A stretch of 64,000 nt of DNA, taken from contig MU004232.1 in NCBI GenBank assembly GCA_010405405.1, forward strand, positions 1,879,481 to 1,943,480, in the 5' to 3' direction. The stretch is from Microthyrium microscopicum. Lineage: Eukaryota > Ascomycota > Dothideomycetes > Microthyriales > Microthyriaceae. The position numbers were made by a program, and so were the translations under genes. The notes under the pieces were generated by a model that did no database searches, was not told the origin of the DNA, and saw only the letters and a list, made by a program, of their open reading frames with translations. Positions 33,766 to 44,060 of the stretch are shown piece by piece; positions within the stretch are counted from its first letter, which is position 1; each line of letters starts with the position of its first letter.

Positions 33766-34376
33766 AGGATCTGATGATATAATTTGCTTCAAGGAGTTGA
33801 CTTTGTCTGCAAGATGGAATTGAGTTCCTAGTCACTCATTTCTTTCGCAAGGCTGCCACGTTATTGATTACCTACAAAAGGAGATCTGTCCTCTGGCCCT
33901 GTAACTGAGATTTGTAGAATGTAATTGATAATGTATCTGAGAAGGCATTTTCTCACAGTCGTCGCTAAAAGGTGAAAATTTTCTTCACCCGGGCTGCTGC
34001 GATGTTCATCCTGGATCCGGCATTTGCCCTTTTGTCCTTGTGCGTGACCCATCAGTGACTGGCCAGAGGAAGGCCGGAGCGGCGCTCATACTAGGATCAG
34101 GCCATACTGGCAGAATGATAGAATAGCTACTTCAGGCTCTGTTCTCTTGGTTATCAAAAACATCGAAGAAAGCTGATATAGGTGATCTAGCCAGTATTAA
34201 AGTTTTCATTCTGTACATGAGAAGAAAATAAGACTAGTATAACATCTTTCTCAAGATGTTCAATGGATACCTTAACGATGGTAGAAAGTTATGTTGCTGC
34301 TGATACAGGCGAATGTTCAATAAAAGAAAGAAGACAAGGTTTCTCATGAACTTCCAGTCAAGGATGAAAATACTTT
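33766..34376. other. Convergent 3' flank, no gene seen
   Basis: 611 bp between the stops of F-box gene B and catalase. An inverted repeat GGTGAAAATTTTCTTCACC at 33971-33989 could form a small hairpin. Nothing else is recognised. Confidence 0.4.
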
Positions 34377-36558
34377 TTAGGAGTTGTAGAATGGTGCAGT
34401 TGGTGCACGACCAACAAGTCTTTCTCCTTGAGATGGCCTTAACTTTTCTTCCTTGTACCACTCCTGAGCGGTTTTTGACAGTTCTTTGACTTCTTCAAAA
34501 TCAAAATCTTTCTTGGAAAGCAGGTCATACACGCCTTCTGAATAGTCGGGTGCGATGTTGTATATCTGGGCCAGGTACTTTTTCTAATGAACCCGTTAGT
34601 ACTTCATTCAACCGCTGCCGGCAAGGCATGGCAGGTCTCTTACTTGTATCTGAGAATAGCCAACTTTGCTAAGGAGCCTTGCAGTGTTCTGACATGTATG
34701 AATTCTTTGCTCTGGCTTCATGACCTTTGTCCACAGGGTGGTTGCTTGTTCGTAGTCATTCTTCTTTCCTTCATGCCAATAATGACTCTTGCGGCTGACG
34801 ATATTGTCGCTTACCGCGTATGGTGCTTCTGCCACGTCTGGACGAAACTTGTGGGCAAAAGAGTTGGGCGCATATTGTTTGTTACCAGCATGATTGGCGT
34901 CAACTCGTAATTGGCCATCAAAATTGAGCGACGAGTAAGACTTTGCCATGAACGGGCAGTTGACAGGTATTTGGTGTAGGTTGACTCCAATCCGATGATA
35001 CTGCGCGTCTCGGTAGAAAAACATACGGAATTGGAGCAATGGATCTGGAGAGTCTTCAACTCCAGGAACCATACTTCCAGGAGAGAAGGCTGCTTGTTCG
35101 ACATCTCTGTGGAAATTCTCGGGATTCTTGTTCAAGACCAGTCTACCAAATTCTTGCATTGGAAATCTATCGCGAGGCCAGACTTTGGTGACATCAAATG
35201 GATCAAAGCCAAGTTTTTCAGGATCAGCTTCATCAGGTTGCATCACTTGAACATTGGCAGTCCATTCAATGTTTTCACCCTCTTCAATGGCTCGCCAAAG
35301 GTCACGTTTCGAGTAATCTGGATCCTCACCGGATATTTTCATGGCCTCGGAATCCGTGAATTGCTTTTGGCCATGTTTTGCTACGAAATGGTATTTGATG
35401 TAGACGAAGTCGCCGTCTGCATTAACCCATTTGAACGTGTGGCATCCATAACCATGGTTGAATCGCCAACCCACAGGTGTGCCGTGATCACTGAAGAACA
35501 TCAAGCCAGCATGATTGGCTTCTGCAGTGTTGGCCAGGAGATCAAAAAGCGAATCATAATCCAGTAAAAAGTTGGAAGGATTCCGCGCTTGAGATCGAAT
35601 AACATCGGGTCCTTGTATAGGATCGCGGCAAAAGAATATAGGCTTTGGTGGTTAGCTTATATTTGCTTTACTTTATCTTTGAAGAACTTACAAAATTGAG
35701 CCCAACGATATCATAGTTTCCCTCCTTCGTATACATTTTTATAGCAAATCCACGAGGATTGCGAGCCTCGTCGGGAAACTCGCGACCAAGAGTGACAGTT
35801 GAGAAGCGAACAAAAACCGGAGTCTTTTCGCCAACAGTGGACAGAAAATTCGCTTTCTATCTCATTTGTCAGTATGATTCAAAGTAGGCGGTGAAGGATA
35901 CATACAGTCAAGCTTGTAACGTCGTTTGTACATTCAAAATACCCAAATGCACCACTTCCACATGGATGAACCATTCCTAGATTTTGATATTAGCTTTTTG
36001 CAAAGGGAAGCGAAAATATCTCCTTACTTTCCAAATTCTTGGAGCGATTGAAATGTTGTTGCTTTCTACCGACAGTCAGGATCACGCATGGGGTTCGTAT
36101 ATGCCGAATACTACTTACTGAAACAAGAAGACATCACTGGCTACAGGAATGCCACCTACTGTCTTGCTATGTGCACTTTTCTCAAGTTAGTTTATGGTGA
36201 TGAGGGATTGAGATTTGGCATACGGGTCTGGAAATGGAATGCCTTCATTGTTTGTGAAGTACAAACCATCATCAGTTCTTTTGCCGCCTTTGACAGCTCC
36301 GGAAACTTTCCCAATGATATCTGCCGGGCCTTCGTTGGCACTCATCATATGCGAAGCTCTTGTACCACGATGTTCTCCAGACATGGCGCCTTGGATACCA
36401 GTCGCAATGGCTTCTAGCGGATGCTGACCTATGTTCATTTGGTTACTGTTGAGTGAAGCCATTGTAGATGTCGTGGAGAAAATACTTTCATTCCATCTAG
36501 CTGCTGATACTTCCATTATTGACAAACAAGTGAAGCTTTTAAACTTAAGAGTCTCCAT
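34377..36558 (-). CDS. Divergent haem catalase
   Basis: Seven exons in transcript order: 36558-36224, 36175-36119, 36065-36028, 35976-35906, 35856-35692, 35642-34644, 34583-34377. They give 623 residues from 36558; in-frame ATGs at 36516 or 36462 ([12 protein letters not shown]) would give 609 or 591. Family features are [20 protein letters not shown], the distal His in [38 protein letters not shown], and proximal Tyr with its Arg in [14 protein letters not shown]. The distal Asn of the usual VGNNTP is Leu (IVGLNFPIFF). The proximal motif also differs from the usual DTHRHRLG. The C-terminus (APTAPFYNS) is not a PTS1 peroxisome signal, and no secretion signal is seen. The reaction would be hydrogen peroxide dismutation, but activity is uncertain. 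It lies opposite in strand to the F-box genes around it. Confidence 0.9.
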
Positions 36559-37094
36559 AAGTTAAGGTCCAAATGTTCATTCACGTGCGTCATGTTACTG
36601 TGTTGATGCATTGAAAGAAAGCGTCATACAATCTTAGTGTACAACGTCCATAACTAGAGGATCGAAAGTGTTGATTCAATCCAGCCAATTGTACGGTTCG
36701 TCAATCGAATAAAATTTCCAAATTGGGATTTTGTTGTCTTGCTACCAGGTACTGTGCAGTAGACAGCATTTAAGCGTACACGAATTGGGTTAGTAAACCA
36801 TCTGATCTGACAAGGATATGGGAAATTCTTGAAATTCCCATGGTGATCAGGAAGGAACACATGGCAAATGAGAATCCCATGTTACAACCACGCCCACAGG
36901 CGCAATGAGCAAATTCCATGCGTTTCTGCCCAAGGCTATTCATCGACTGCATTTGCCAATGCTCAGTACAGGAGCATTTTACTTTGTCTATCAACTGCAA
37001 AAGCACAAAGCTGCAAAAGCTATGAGCTGGATGTTTGCCGTAGTGCCAGCGATTTTGATATGAAAGGAAGGTTTTACGGCCTTCACGTTGAGCA
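36559..37094. other. Catalase promoter region, no gene seen
   Basis: 536 bp between the catalase start and the 3' end of the secreted Cys-rich gene. Short ORFs overlap on both strands and show no family signal. Confidence 0.35.
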
Positions 37095-37700
37095 TCACAT
37101 GTTTTTGACTGACTTGTCACAATAATTTGACGTCATTTGGGCAACCCTTGAGAGAATCTCTTTTGCACAATACCTCTCACACCAATTATTCAGTTGTCTA
37201 CAAACGGGTATTGTCTGTTTTGCAGGAAGAACACGGCTTGAAGAAATTTCCTCTGACAGAGACTGGAAGATGAATAATGCACCCACCAGCAACAATGCTC
37301 TCGGTGAACCCGAAGGCATGAAGAACAAAGGCCTAGAAACAGCCGCGGTAGGATTGTTATCAGAAGCGCCTTGACCGATAATTGTTCGAATGTTAGTGCC
37401 ACTCTCTTTCAAACTGTTGCTGGCACTTGATATGAGGCCATAATAATTGTCTGCCGTGAGTGGAATATAGGTTGCGCAAGCCAACGGTGTCCTGGTCACA
37501 GTTGTTGTCGCTGGTCCCGTGCATATAGGCCATCCAGGACAAGTGGACAGAACAACCGATTGTGGTGTGGCACCAACACAGCACCCTGTCTGAGCAGGAC
37601 CAGCAATGTTGTAAACACCAGGGCAGCTGCTGATATCGGCCAAAACAGGCTGCGCTGAAAGAACGGAGAGTAGAGCGGTAAGGTAAATAGAGGATTGCAT
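37095..37700 (-). CDS. Small secreted Cys-rich protein, possibly GPI-anchored
   Basis: The ATG at 37700 gives a signal peptide (MQSSIYLTALLSVLSAQPVL) and a Cys-rich, Thr/Pro-containing domain (ISSCPGVYNIAGPAQTGCCV, STCPGWPICTGPATTTVTRT). A later hydrophobic stretch (SPRALLLVGALFIFQSL) looks like the end of a GPI-attachment signal. As drawn the frame continues about 60 residues beyond it to 37095 (201 residues in all), and that tail (VCRQLNNWCERYC) looks less natural. The true gene may end earlier through a 3' intron that I could not place. I do not know the family; fungal GPI-type Cys-rich proteins are often cell-surface. Confidence 0.55.
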   Translation of the reverse strand: MQSSIYLTALLSVLSAQPVLADISSCPGVYNIAGPAQTGCCVGATPQSVVLSTCPGWPICTGPATTTVTRTPLACATYIPLTADNYYGLISSASNSLKESGTNIRTIIGQGASDNNPTAAVSRPLFFMPSGSPRALLLVGALFIFQSLSEEISSSRVLPAKQTIPVCRQLNNWCERYCAKEILSRVAQMTSNYCDKSVKNM

Positions 37701-38769
37701 ACTGCTGGTGTGGTTGAAACGGCAAATTGATTTGAAGGACGAATTGCTGAGGATTAACAAATTTGGTCCAGAGGGTTGAGTTCCTGGATGGTGTACGAAG
37801 ATATGCGGACTTGGAAATATTTGGCTGGTTTAACTGGCTTTTTATGTCTACGCAGAAGATTGGAAATGTGAAATCTTCCCGCAGAGGTCTTGCGTTCGCA
37901 TGAATTCAAGAAGGTGGCCATTTCTACTTAGAGCCGCATGTCGCGCTAGAATGCTGGTCATCTCCTCTTCCAGTATGCACCGGTACGTAAAGCATGAGCG
38001 CAGAAATTATTGGTGGCGCTCGCTCCATTAGTGTAGTACCTGCAGGCTGCAGGTAGTATCTCCAAGCTTGTCCTAAAACTTGAGAAACGGGACCCTGCCC
38101 GGGATTTCGTAAGCATGGCACATAAGAGAAGTCGTAGCAGTCTACCGGCTTGGAACATCATGACGAAGTGATAAGCCAGAGAGATGTGACCTGACTTTTG
38201 AGGTCTACTATTCGAGTGCTTAACCGGGTCACGGGTGTTTGTAGGATCGCTGACATTTAGAAGTATAAATTTATCTAGACACAAATAATATACCTTATCT
38301 AGACACAAATAATATACCTTAGCTATATATTAATGAATCATTCTCTCCGAAATCTGGCTGGAAAGGTGCTATAGACTATGTATAGAACAATCGAAAGGCT
38401 GCCTGCAGTGCGGTAATTTATGAAAGCAAGCCCCGAGGTACACGGCTTGTGGCTCACGATGGCGGCTACGCGGACGTGGCGGCCCGGCCCGCAGGCCCTT
38501 CTACCACGTGCATCTCGCTACAAAAGTACTAGCGGCAAGGCTGTGATTTATCCACTTTTTGGTCACTGCAAAAATGCGGGCCTGCTCCATCTTTATATTA
38601 TGTTTAAACCCTTTGGCAACTTTCAAGCCTCGAGAACTTTACTCCACAAAATTACCCTCGCCCAATTTTCAGTTTTCTCCAGCACCGAGGCGTCGCCATT
38701 TTTGCGCATCATTGCCCTCGAATAAAGCGCGCGGTACAAAGCTTTCCTTTCTGACATCAGGCTGCAACA
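37701..38769. other. Intergenic region with tandem 24-bp repeat and a GC-rich patch
   Basis: 1.07 kb between divergent genes. It holds a two-copy 24-bp direct repeat (38271-38318) and a GC-rich patch at about 38455-38515, unlike its surroundings. No coding frame with family features was found. Confidence 0.45.
38271..38318. repeat. Perfect two-copy 24-bp tandem repeat
   Basis: TTATCTAGACACAAATAATA plus TACC occurs twice in direct succession without a mismatch. It is AT-rich and lies 450 bp upstream of F-box gene C. Perfect identity suggests a recent duplication. Confidence 0.95.
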
Positions 38770-40874
38770 ATGCCGGTGACTTTCCACTCACTTCCCCCAG
38801 AGATCTTGGAGATCATTTGTCATGGACTGGGAGACGTGCACAAGCCCAGCCTGGTTGCTCTCTCCCTCGTAAGTTACAAACTTCGTGCTGCAGCTCTGCG
38901 AGCGTTATTCCAGGCCATCTACATCAAAGCGAGCCGCGCAGATTTCGCGTCTACTCTGCAATGCTTCCCAGACTCGGCAAAGACCATAGTCCAGCGTCTC
39001 ATTGTCTGCAACTTCTCTGCAAAGCAGCAGACGTCAAGAGAAGGCAATCGAGTTATGGGTAATCACAATCTTCCCGACCAAAACAAGATTGTGCCGACAC
39101 AAAAAGGTGCCGATTATGTCAGTCTCTGAGACACCAGATTCGGTCTCTCGTCATCAGTTCCTTGGGGATATCCTCTTAGCCCATGAAAAGTCCCAAACAC
39201 GGGCTCCGGTTCAATCTCTCGGTACAGAAGATAATGCTGATTCCACGTTTATCCCACTCGCAAGCCTTGTCAGCGAACTACCAAAACTCAAAAGTTTGAT
39301 CTGGAAGAACTGGGACAATTTTCCAAATTGCATCTTGTACGAGCTTCACCATCATCGCTTGCAAGTCAAAATACACATGGACGCTTTCTATTTATCGTCG
39401 CTTGATGCCACCAAAGACTCTACTGACACAATTGCCACTTCACCATTCCTGCAAAGCGTCACCATCCATTATCGCGAAGATAGGTCTCAAGGTCTTATGG
39501 TCACTCAAAATGCTATTCTGCGTCAATTAGCCCGTCTTGCTCCCAACTTAAGGCGTGTTACATTCCACCCGGTTCCACGCCTAGAATACCCGACTAGCTT
39601 CTCTGATGCATTCGTTGAAAAGTGGGTAAATCATGAACGGGCAGAAGCGGCTGGCCAATTTCAAGATGTTCCATCAATGCGTTTGGAGTCCATCAAATCA
39701 AACGTGTTTCCGGCCTGTTATGACTCAACTTCCATCCCGAACACTGGCAAAAGCTGGTCTGAGTTCAATGACTTTTCTTTGCTTCGTGAAATTATCATCA
39801 CTGGACAAATTCGACCACAGGACATAAAATTCCTGGCTACACAAAGCAACTTGAAGTCATTAGAGACACTGATAATCACCACCAAGTTTCTTCCTTTTTG
39901 GGGTCTGCATGAAGATGAGCTCAATGAATTCCAGGATAGCATACTGGAGCTCCTCTGCAGCTTGAGTTCTTTTCCGACTTTAAAAAGGTTTTCAATAGAC
40001 TCAAAGTACTACGGCTTCGCCCCAGAAATGCTTAGCAGAGTGCTGAACTGCAAGAGCATACGGGTGCTATCATTGTGTCGTCCAGATGATCAAACTGACT
40101 GCTTCAAACATTTCACGGTATCAACGTCATCAGATATCGAAAAGATTAACTATGGTATGTAATTGTCATATATTCACAGCCAGCCTACTGTTTAATTCAG
40201 TGCTAATAAAACAACAAGGCCTTCCACTACTCGAAGAGCTTACCATAGCAGTCGACCGCTCATCCGGTGATGCGAACGAGGTGGCTATATACGAGCAACT
40301 GGGATCCTTTCGCAAGCTCAAGGACTTGCACCTTGCCCTCGCCTTCAGCCCGTCACTGAGCAAAAAGATATCTCAGAAAGCCCATTCCCGCCAAAACTCA
40401 GGAGAGGTTGTCTTCTCCGATCCAGACTTGCCTGATAATTCCAGCTTGACGCATCAAGAACTTGCTCGCGTCGCGCTCGCTCTGGGAATTGTATGCATAG
40501 ACGAAACACTGGTCAAGTCAATCCATGCTTTAGTCAATGTCTCTGGTAGCATTGAAACTTTGAAAATACAAGGGGTGGATTACTATTTGTTCGAGTACTG
40601 GGCCGACTTGAGTTTCTGTCCAAGCAAAGCTTGGGATACAATGCTCGCTTCCCTTGCCCGTCCATGGATTGTCAATAAGCATCCGAACATCGATCTTCAC
40701 ACTGAGCTCATATTCTACCGCCATCCCGTAAATCGTCAGTATTATAACCACGGGCTGAAAAGCAAAGAGAGAAGAATACTGTCACGAATCTGGCCTGGTA
40801 GTGAAGTCGAAGGTCCTCAGCATGTGTGGGAGAAGCACTGTCATTCTTTACAGCTTCAGACGACCAAAATGTGA
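38770..40874 (+). CDS. F-box paralogue C
   Basis: Exons 38770-39058, 39123-40154 and 40219-40874 give 658 residues. The F-box (HSLPPEILEIICHGLGDVHK then PSLVALSLVSYKLRAAALRA) opens the protein. The first intron (64 nt, GTAATC donor, GTCAG acceptor) is needed to pass from one frame to the next; without it the frame stops at 39129. LRR-like text follows (LPKLKSLIWKNWDNFPNCIL). Exon 3 begins GLPLLEELTIAVDR and carries NEVAIYEQLGSFRKLKDLHL and HPNIDLHTELIF, the two cluster signatures. The phase-1 intron before GLPLLEEL matches paralogue B. A frameshifted copy was considered, but the intron has proper ends and normal size. Confidence 0.75.
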
Positions 40875-42098
40875 GCACCTTGCAGCAAAATTGCTTATAA
40901 CAAAAAGCCTGGCTTTTTATGAGGATCATGAATGGACTGGGGTTCGAGGGGAACAGCTACCTCGAATATAACATAATCTTGTCAACATTTGGTTATCGAT
41001 CGCTTTGATTCCCCTACAAATTCTTAACTTTTGACTCTTTATCGAGTATCGTGGATTCAAGGGAGATCACCCGAACATATAAGTCGCTTGGTCCTGTGGT
41101 CCGGATTATTGAGAGGAGGTCATGAGATGCAATGATTGCCGTACAGAAATCTGCCATTTTCAGTCTCCCTTAAGCTCCCCTGACGGGCATCGTATTACTA
41201 TCTAGCGGTATTTTGACCTAGGAGCGATAGAAGTTCCAGACGACATAGTCTGGCAACAGACAACTTGTAAACCAGAGCCACGATGGCATGAGCCATTTGC
41301 TAACCCAACTCGGCCTGAACGCTTGGGAAGATATGGGCCCATCATGGACTTGTGGTCTAAGAGTTTGATGATTGAGCACCACTTCGACAGGCGAGCGGTA
41401 GGCTGGTTGTCAAATGACGAGAATACACCAACGCAAAGAACTTGGGTATAGAAACGCTGTCCACGAGTTGCACAGGCCTGGGCTGAGAAGAAGTGTGGTG
41501 GTTGAGATCAAATGGAATGGTGAGTAACAAGTGCGGCGTATCGCAAAATAAGTTCGAAACGCTTTGAAAAGCTTGAGGGTAATCTTTAAATGCTGATGTG
41601 TGGGTAGGATTTGAACAAAATGCGAAAATAATCTATTGAACTGTTGTTGAGGACTTCGCAGCCTTATATTGCTGCTAAGATTCCGCAGCCTTATAGTGCC
41701 GCCAACCAATCAGAATCAAACACTCATAGAATTAGCAAGGCTGCACTGTGACAGAAGGATCGAACGTGCCAAACTCAGTCTCGCGAGGTGTAAGGGCAAC
41801 AGCACCTTCCTTATCGGTCAAGACCCGTGGTCACTGCACTGTGGTGAATGACTCCAGATCTCAAGGTATAAAACCTTGAAGAGACTCTCAGTGCAATACT
41901 CCTCATCACCACATCACCGCATCACCGCATCACCGCATCACCGCCTCACCGCCTCACCCAACACCTTCCCTTTGCTTACCCTTTTATTTCTTGTCCAAGA
42001 GCCCTCCAAGCTCCTCCAATATTCTGCTGTTGTACTACACGCCTTCTATCTCCTCCCAACTCCATCGCTTTTACCAACGTAAAATTGGTAACAGCGGA
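40875..42098. other. Intergenic region with short repeats and a TATA box
   Basis: 1.22 kb. It contains a direct repeat of CGCAGCCTTATA (about 41658 and 41687), a TATA box (TATAAAA, 41867-41873) and the CATCACCG repeat run described separately. No gene is seen. Confidence 0.45.
41903..41970. repeat. Short tandem CATCACCG / CCTCACCG repeat in the leader of F-box gene D
   Basis: Five to seven copies of an 8-9 bp unit (ATCACCGC, then CTCACCGC) lie in a row between the TATA box and the start codon of F-box gene D, so probably in its 5' UTR. Confidence 0.85.
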
Positions 42099-44060
42099 AT
42101 GACCCGAACCATGGGCGTTGATATGGACTCCAAAATGCCACGCCGCAAACTCGACTCTCTTCCCGTTGAGCTATTGGTCATGATTTGCGAGCAGTTAGCT
42201 ATCGTTCACAAGCCCAGCCTAAAGTCTATTGCTTGCGTCAACAAAACCTTACGCGACGCCACAATTCCATCCCTATTTGCCACTGTCAAATTCACGATTC
42301 TAGACCTAGCACAGCTTGTTGACGCTCTTCAACGACTTCCATCAGATGCAATCCCAGTAGTCAAACACTTTATCGTCGACCGCTGGCTCTGGGTGCCCAA
42401 CTGGCCAGAACACATTGACTTGACCAATTCTGGCCGATATATTGCCAGCTGGAGTTCCGAGCAAGAGGATCCTACTGCAGATGTTTTCTTTCCACCACGC
42501 CACATCTTACACCCTAAACGTGAGCCACGGATATTGGAGAACAGCTCAGCACAAAGTGATTCTGTTTGGGACCCCCTTGCGAATGTCATCGCGCAAATGA
42601 CACTGCTCTCGGAGCTGACTTGGAAATCCGAGAGTAGATTGCCCATGTGTCTGCTGACACAGATACACAAATCGCACTCGGGATGCAAACTTCGCATAGA
42701 CAGTTTTCGCTTTTCCAATAGGGATGGGAAACTAGATGCGCATGAATATGCCATTGCTACCTCTCCATGCTTATATGGCATTCGTTTCAACCAGTGGTAC
42801 CAGGCAGCTGATCATCCTCATGCCGACGGAGCAACTCGCGCCCTAGTCAAAGGGATTGCTCCAAACCTCAAAGAAGTCTCTTTGATTGAATGGGATAATA
42901 CGTGGGGGAAGGGGTGGTCCCGCCGTACCTGGCGCGGTGTGCCTGGCAATGTTTCATTCAATGCTTATACTCATGGAGCAATGGGTTCACTCACTACACT
43001 CGTGCTGGACGGTACAAACAACATCCGCGGATGGCGTGACGCAACTCAATTCCCGCTCCTCAGAACCCTGGCTGTCGTTGGAATCAATGCAGAGACCGTT
43101 GAGCACTTGGCAAAATGTCAGCTTCCCTCTCTGACATCTTTGTTTCTAGCACCCCAGTCCCTATCCGTGTTTGAAGGCAGCGAGCTAGTCTTTCAAATGG
43201 TACAACAACTGGCACGTACCGGCTCGCGACTTCAAGAACTATCACTAGGGGAACAACCTTATCCCAAGATGATATGGCCAGCTCTGGAGATTTTTGGCAA
43301 GTCTCTGAAGAAATTCTGCCTCTACTCTGGATTCTCTAAGCATGCTTTTGTTTGGGGTGTTCCAATGCTTGAGAAGATTCGGTCTCTCTGTCCCCAACTT
43401 GAGGAGTTGTCGCTGCAAGTTCCACGAACCTTTGGCGACAAGCAAGAGGTAGCCATATACCAGGCCTTAGGTTCTTTTCCTAGACTACGCCGCATCCATG
43501 TGGCATTAAATTGTGCAGTGGAGACTAAGTTCATTGAATTGTCAGATAGTGGTTGGAAATGGAGTGGTCACTCTTTCGAGACCTTGCAGAATAAGTCTGC
43601 TGCTGCCACTGCCAATCCTTTCTGCTTCAGCGTTCTGATCAATTGCTGCATTGACGAGGTCTTAGCAAAGTCAATATTTGCAGCTATTTGCTCTGGCAAA
43701 ACTCTTGACTCGTTTCCACTGGAGATTTTGAAAATTGAGAGCACGAATACAAAGCAAGGCGAAAAACTGAGCAACAAGCCTTGGGAGGATCGGTTCAGCG
43801 ACCAAATGCAAACTACAGTGGAAATTCTGGCACGCAAATGGCTTATTACGGTGAATCCCAATCAGGATAGACCAAATGAGTTGATATCTGTCCAATTTGG
43901 TCCACGATATCAGCAAGATCTACACACACAACCTTGGTGGTTCGCTTGGTTGTCGAGCTCTGAGCAGGCAGCTATGAAAGAACTATGGCCAGATAGCGAG
44001 AACATGGCTTTCACGAACGTCGACTTGCTGCAGATCTGCCACAGCTTTCCGCTCACGTAG
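42099..44060 (+). CDS. F-box paralogue D, intronless
   Basis: One exon of 653 residues from MTRTMGVDMDSKMPRRKLDS (42099); later in-frame Met codons at residues 5, 9 and 13 could also serve. The F-box is LDSLPVELLVMICEQLAIVH then KPSLKSIACVNKTLRDATIP. LRR-like repeats include FPLLRTLAVVGINAETVEHL and LQELSLGEQPYPKMIWPALE. The cluster signatures are present as QEVAIYQALGSFPRLRRIHV and NPNQDRPNELISVQ. Unlike paralogues B and C it has no introns, including none ahead of CPQLEELSLQV, which suggests intron loss. Probable SCF substrate receptor. Confidence 0.8.
   Translation: MTRTMGVDMDSKMPRRKLDSLPVELLVMICEQLAIVHKPSLKSIACVNKTLRDATIPSLFATVKFTILDLAQLVDALQRLPSDAIPVVKHFIVDRWLWVPNWPEHIDLTNSGRYIASWSSEQEDPTADVFFPPRHILHPKREPRILENSSAQSDSVWDPLANVIAQMTLLSELTWKSESRLPMCLLTQIHKSHSGCKLRIDSFRFSNRDGKLDAHEYAIATSPCLYGIRFNQWYQAADHPHADGATRALVKGIAPNLKEVSLIEWDNTWGKGWSRRTWRGVPGNVSFNAYTHGAMGSLTTLVLDGTNNIRGWRDATQFPLLRTLAVVGINAETVEHLAKCQLPSLTSLFLAPQSLSVFEGSELVFQMVQQLARTGSRLQELSLGEQPYPKMIWPALEIFGKSLKKFCLYSGFSKHAFVWGVPMLEKIRSLCPQLEELSLQVPRTFGDKQEVAIYQALGSFPRLRRIHVALNCAVETKFIELSDSGWKWSGHSFETLQNKSAAATANPFCFSVLINCCIDEVLAKSIFAAICSGKTLDSFPLEILKIESTNTKQGEKLSNKPWEDRFSDQMQTTVEILARKWLITVNPNQDRPNELISVQFGPRYQQDLHTQPWWFAWLSSSEQAAMKELWPDSENMAFTNVDLLQICHSFPLT

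Noticed and set aside
34001-38300. tRNA or other structured RNA genes in the catalase region and elsewhere
   Set aside because: I looked for A-box/B-box pairs (GGTTCGA-type) and a cloverleaf on both strands and found none that fit. Covariance-model scanning would be decisive.
38770-39129. F-box gene C as a frameshifted pseudogene
   Set aside because: A 64-nt intron (39059-39122) with proper ends restores the frame and the rest of the gene is intact and conserved in its signatures.
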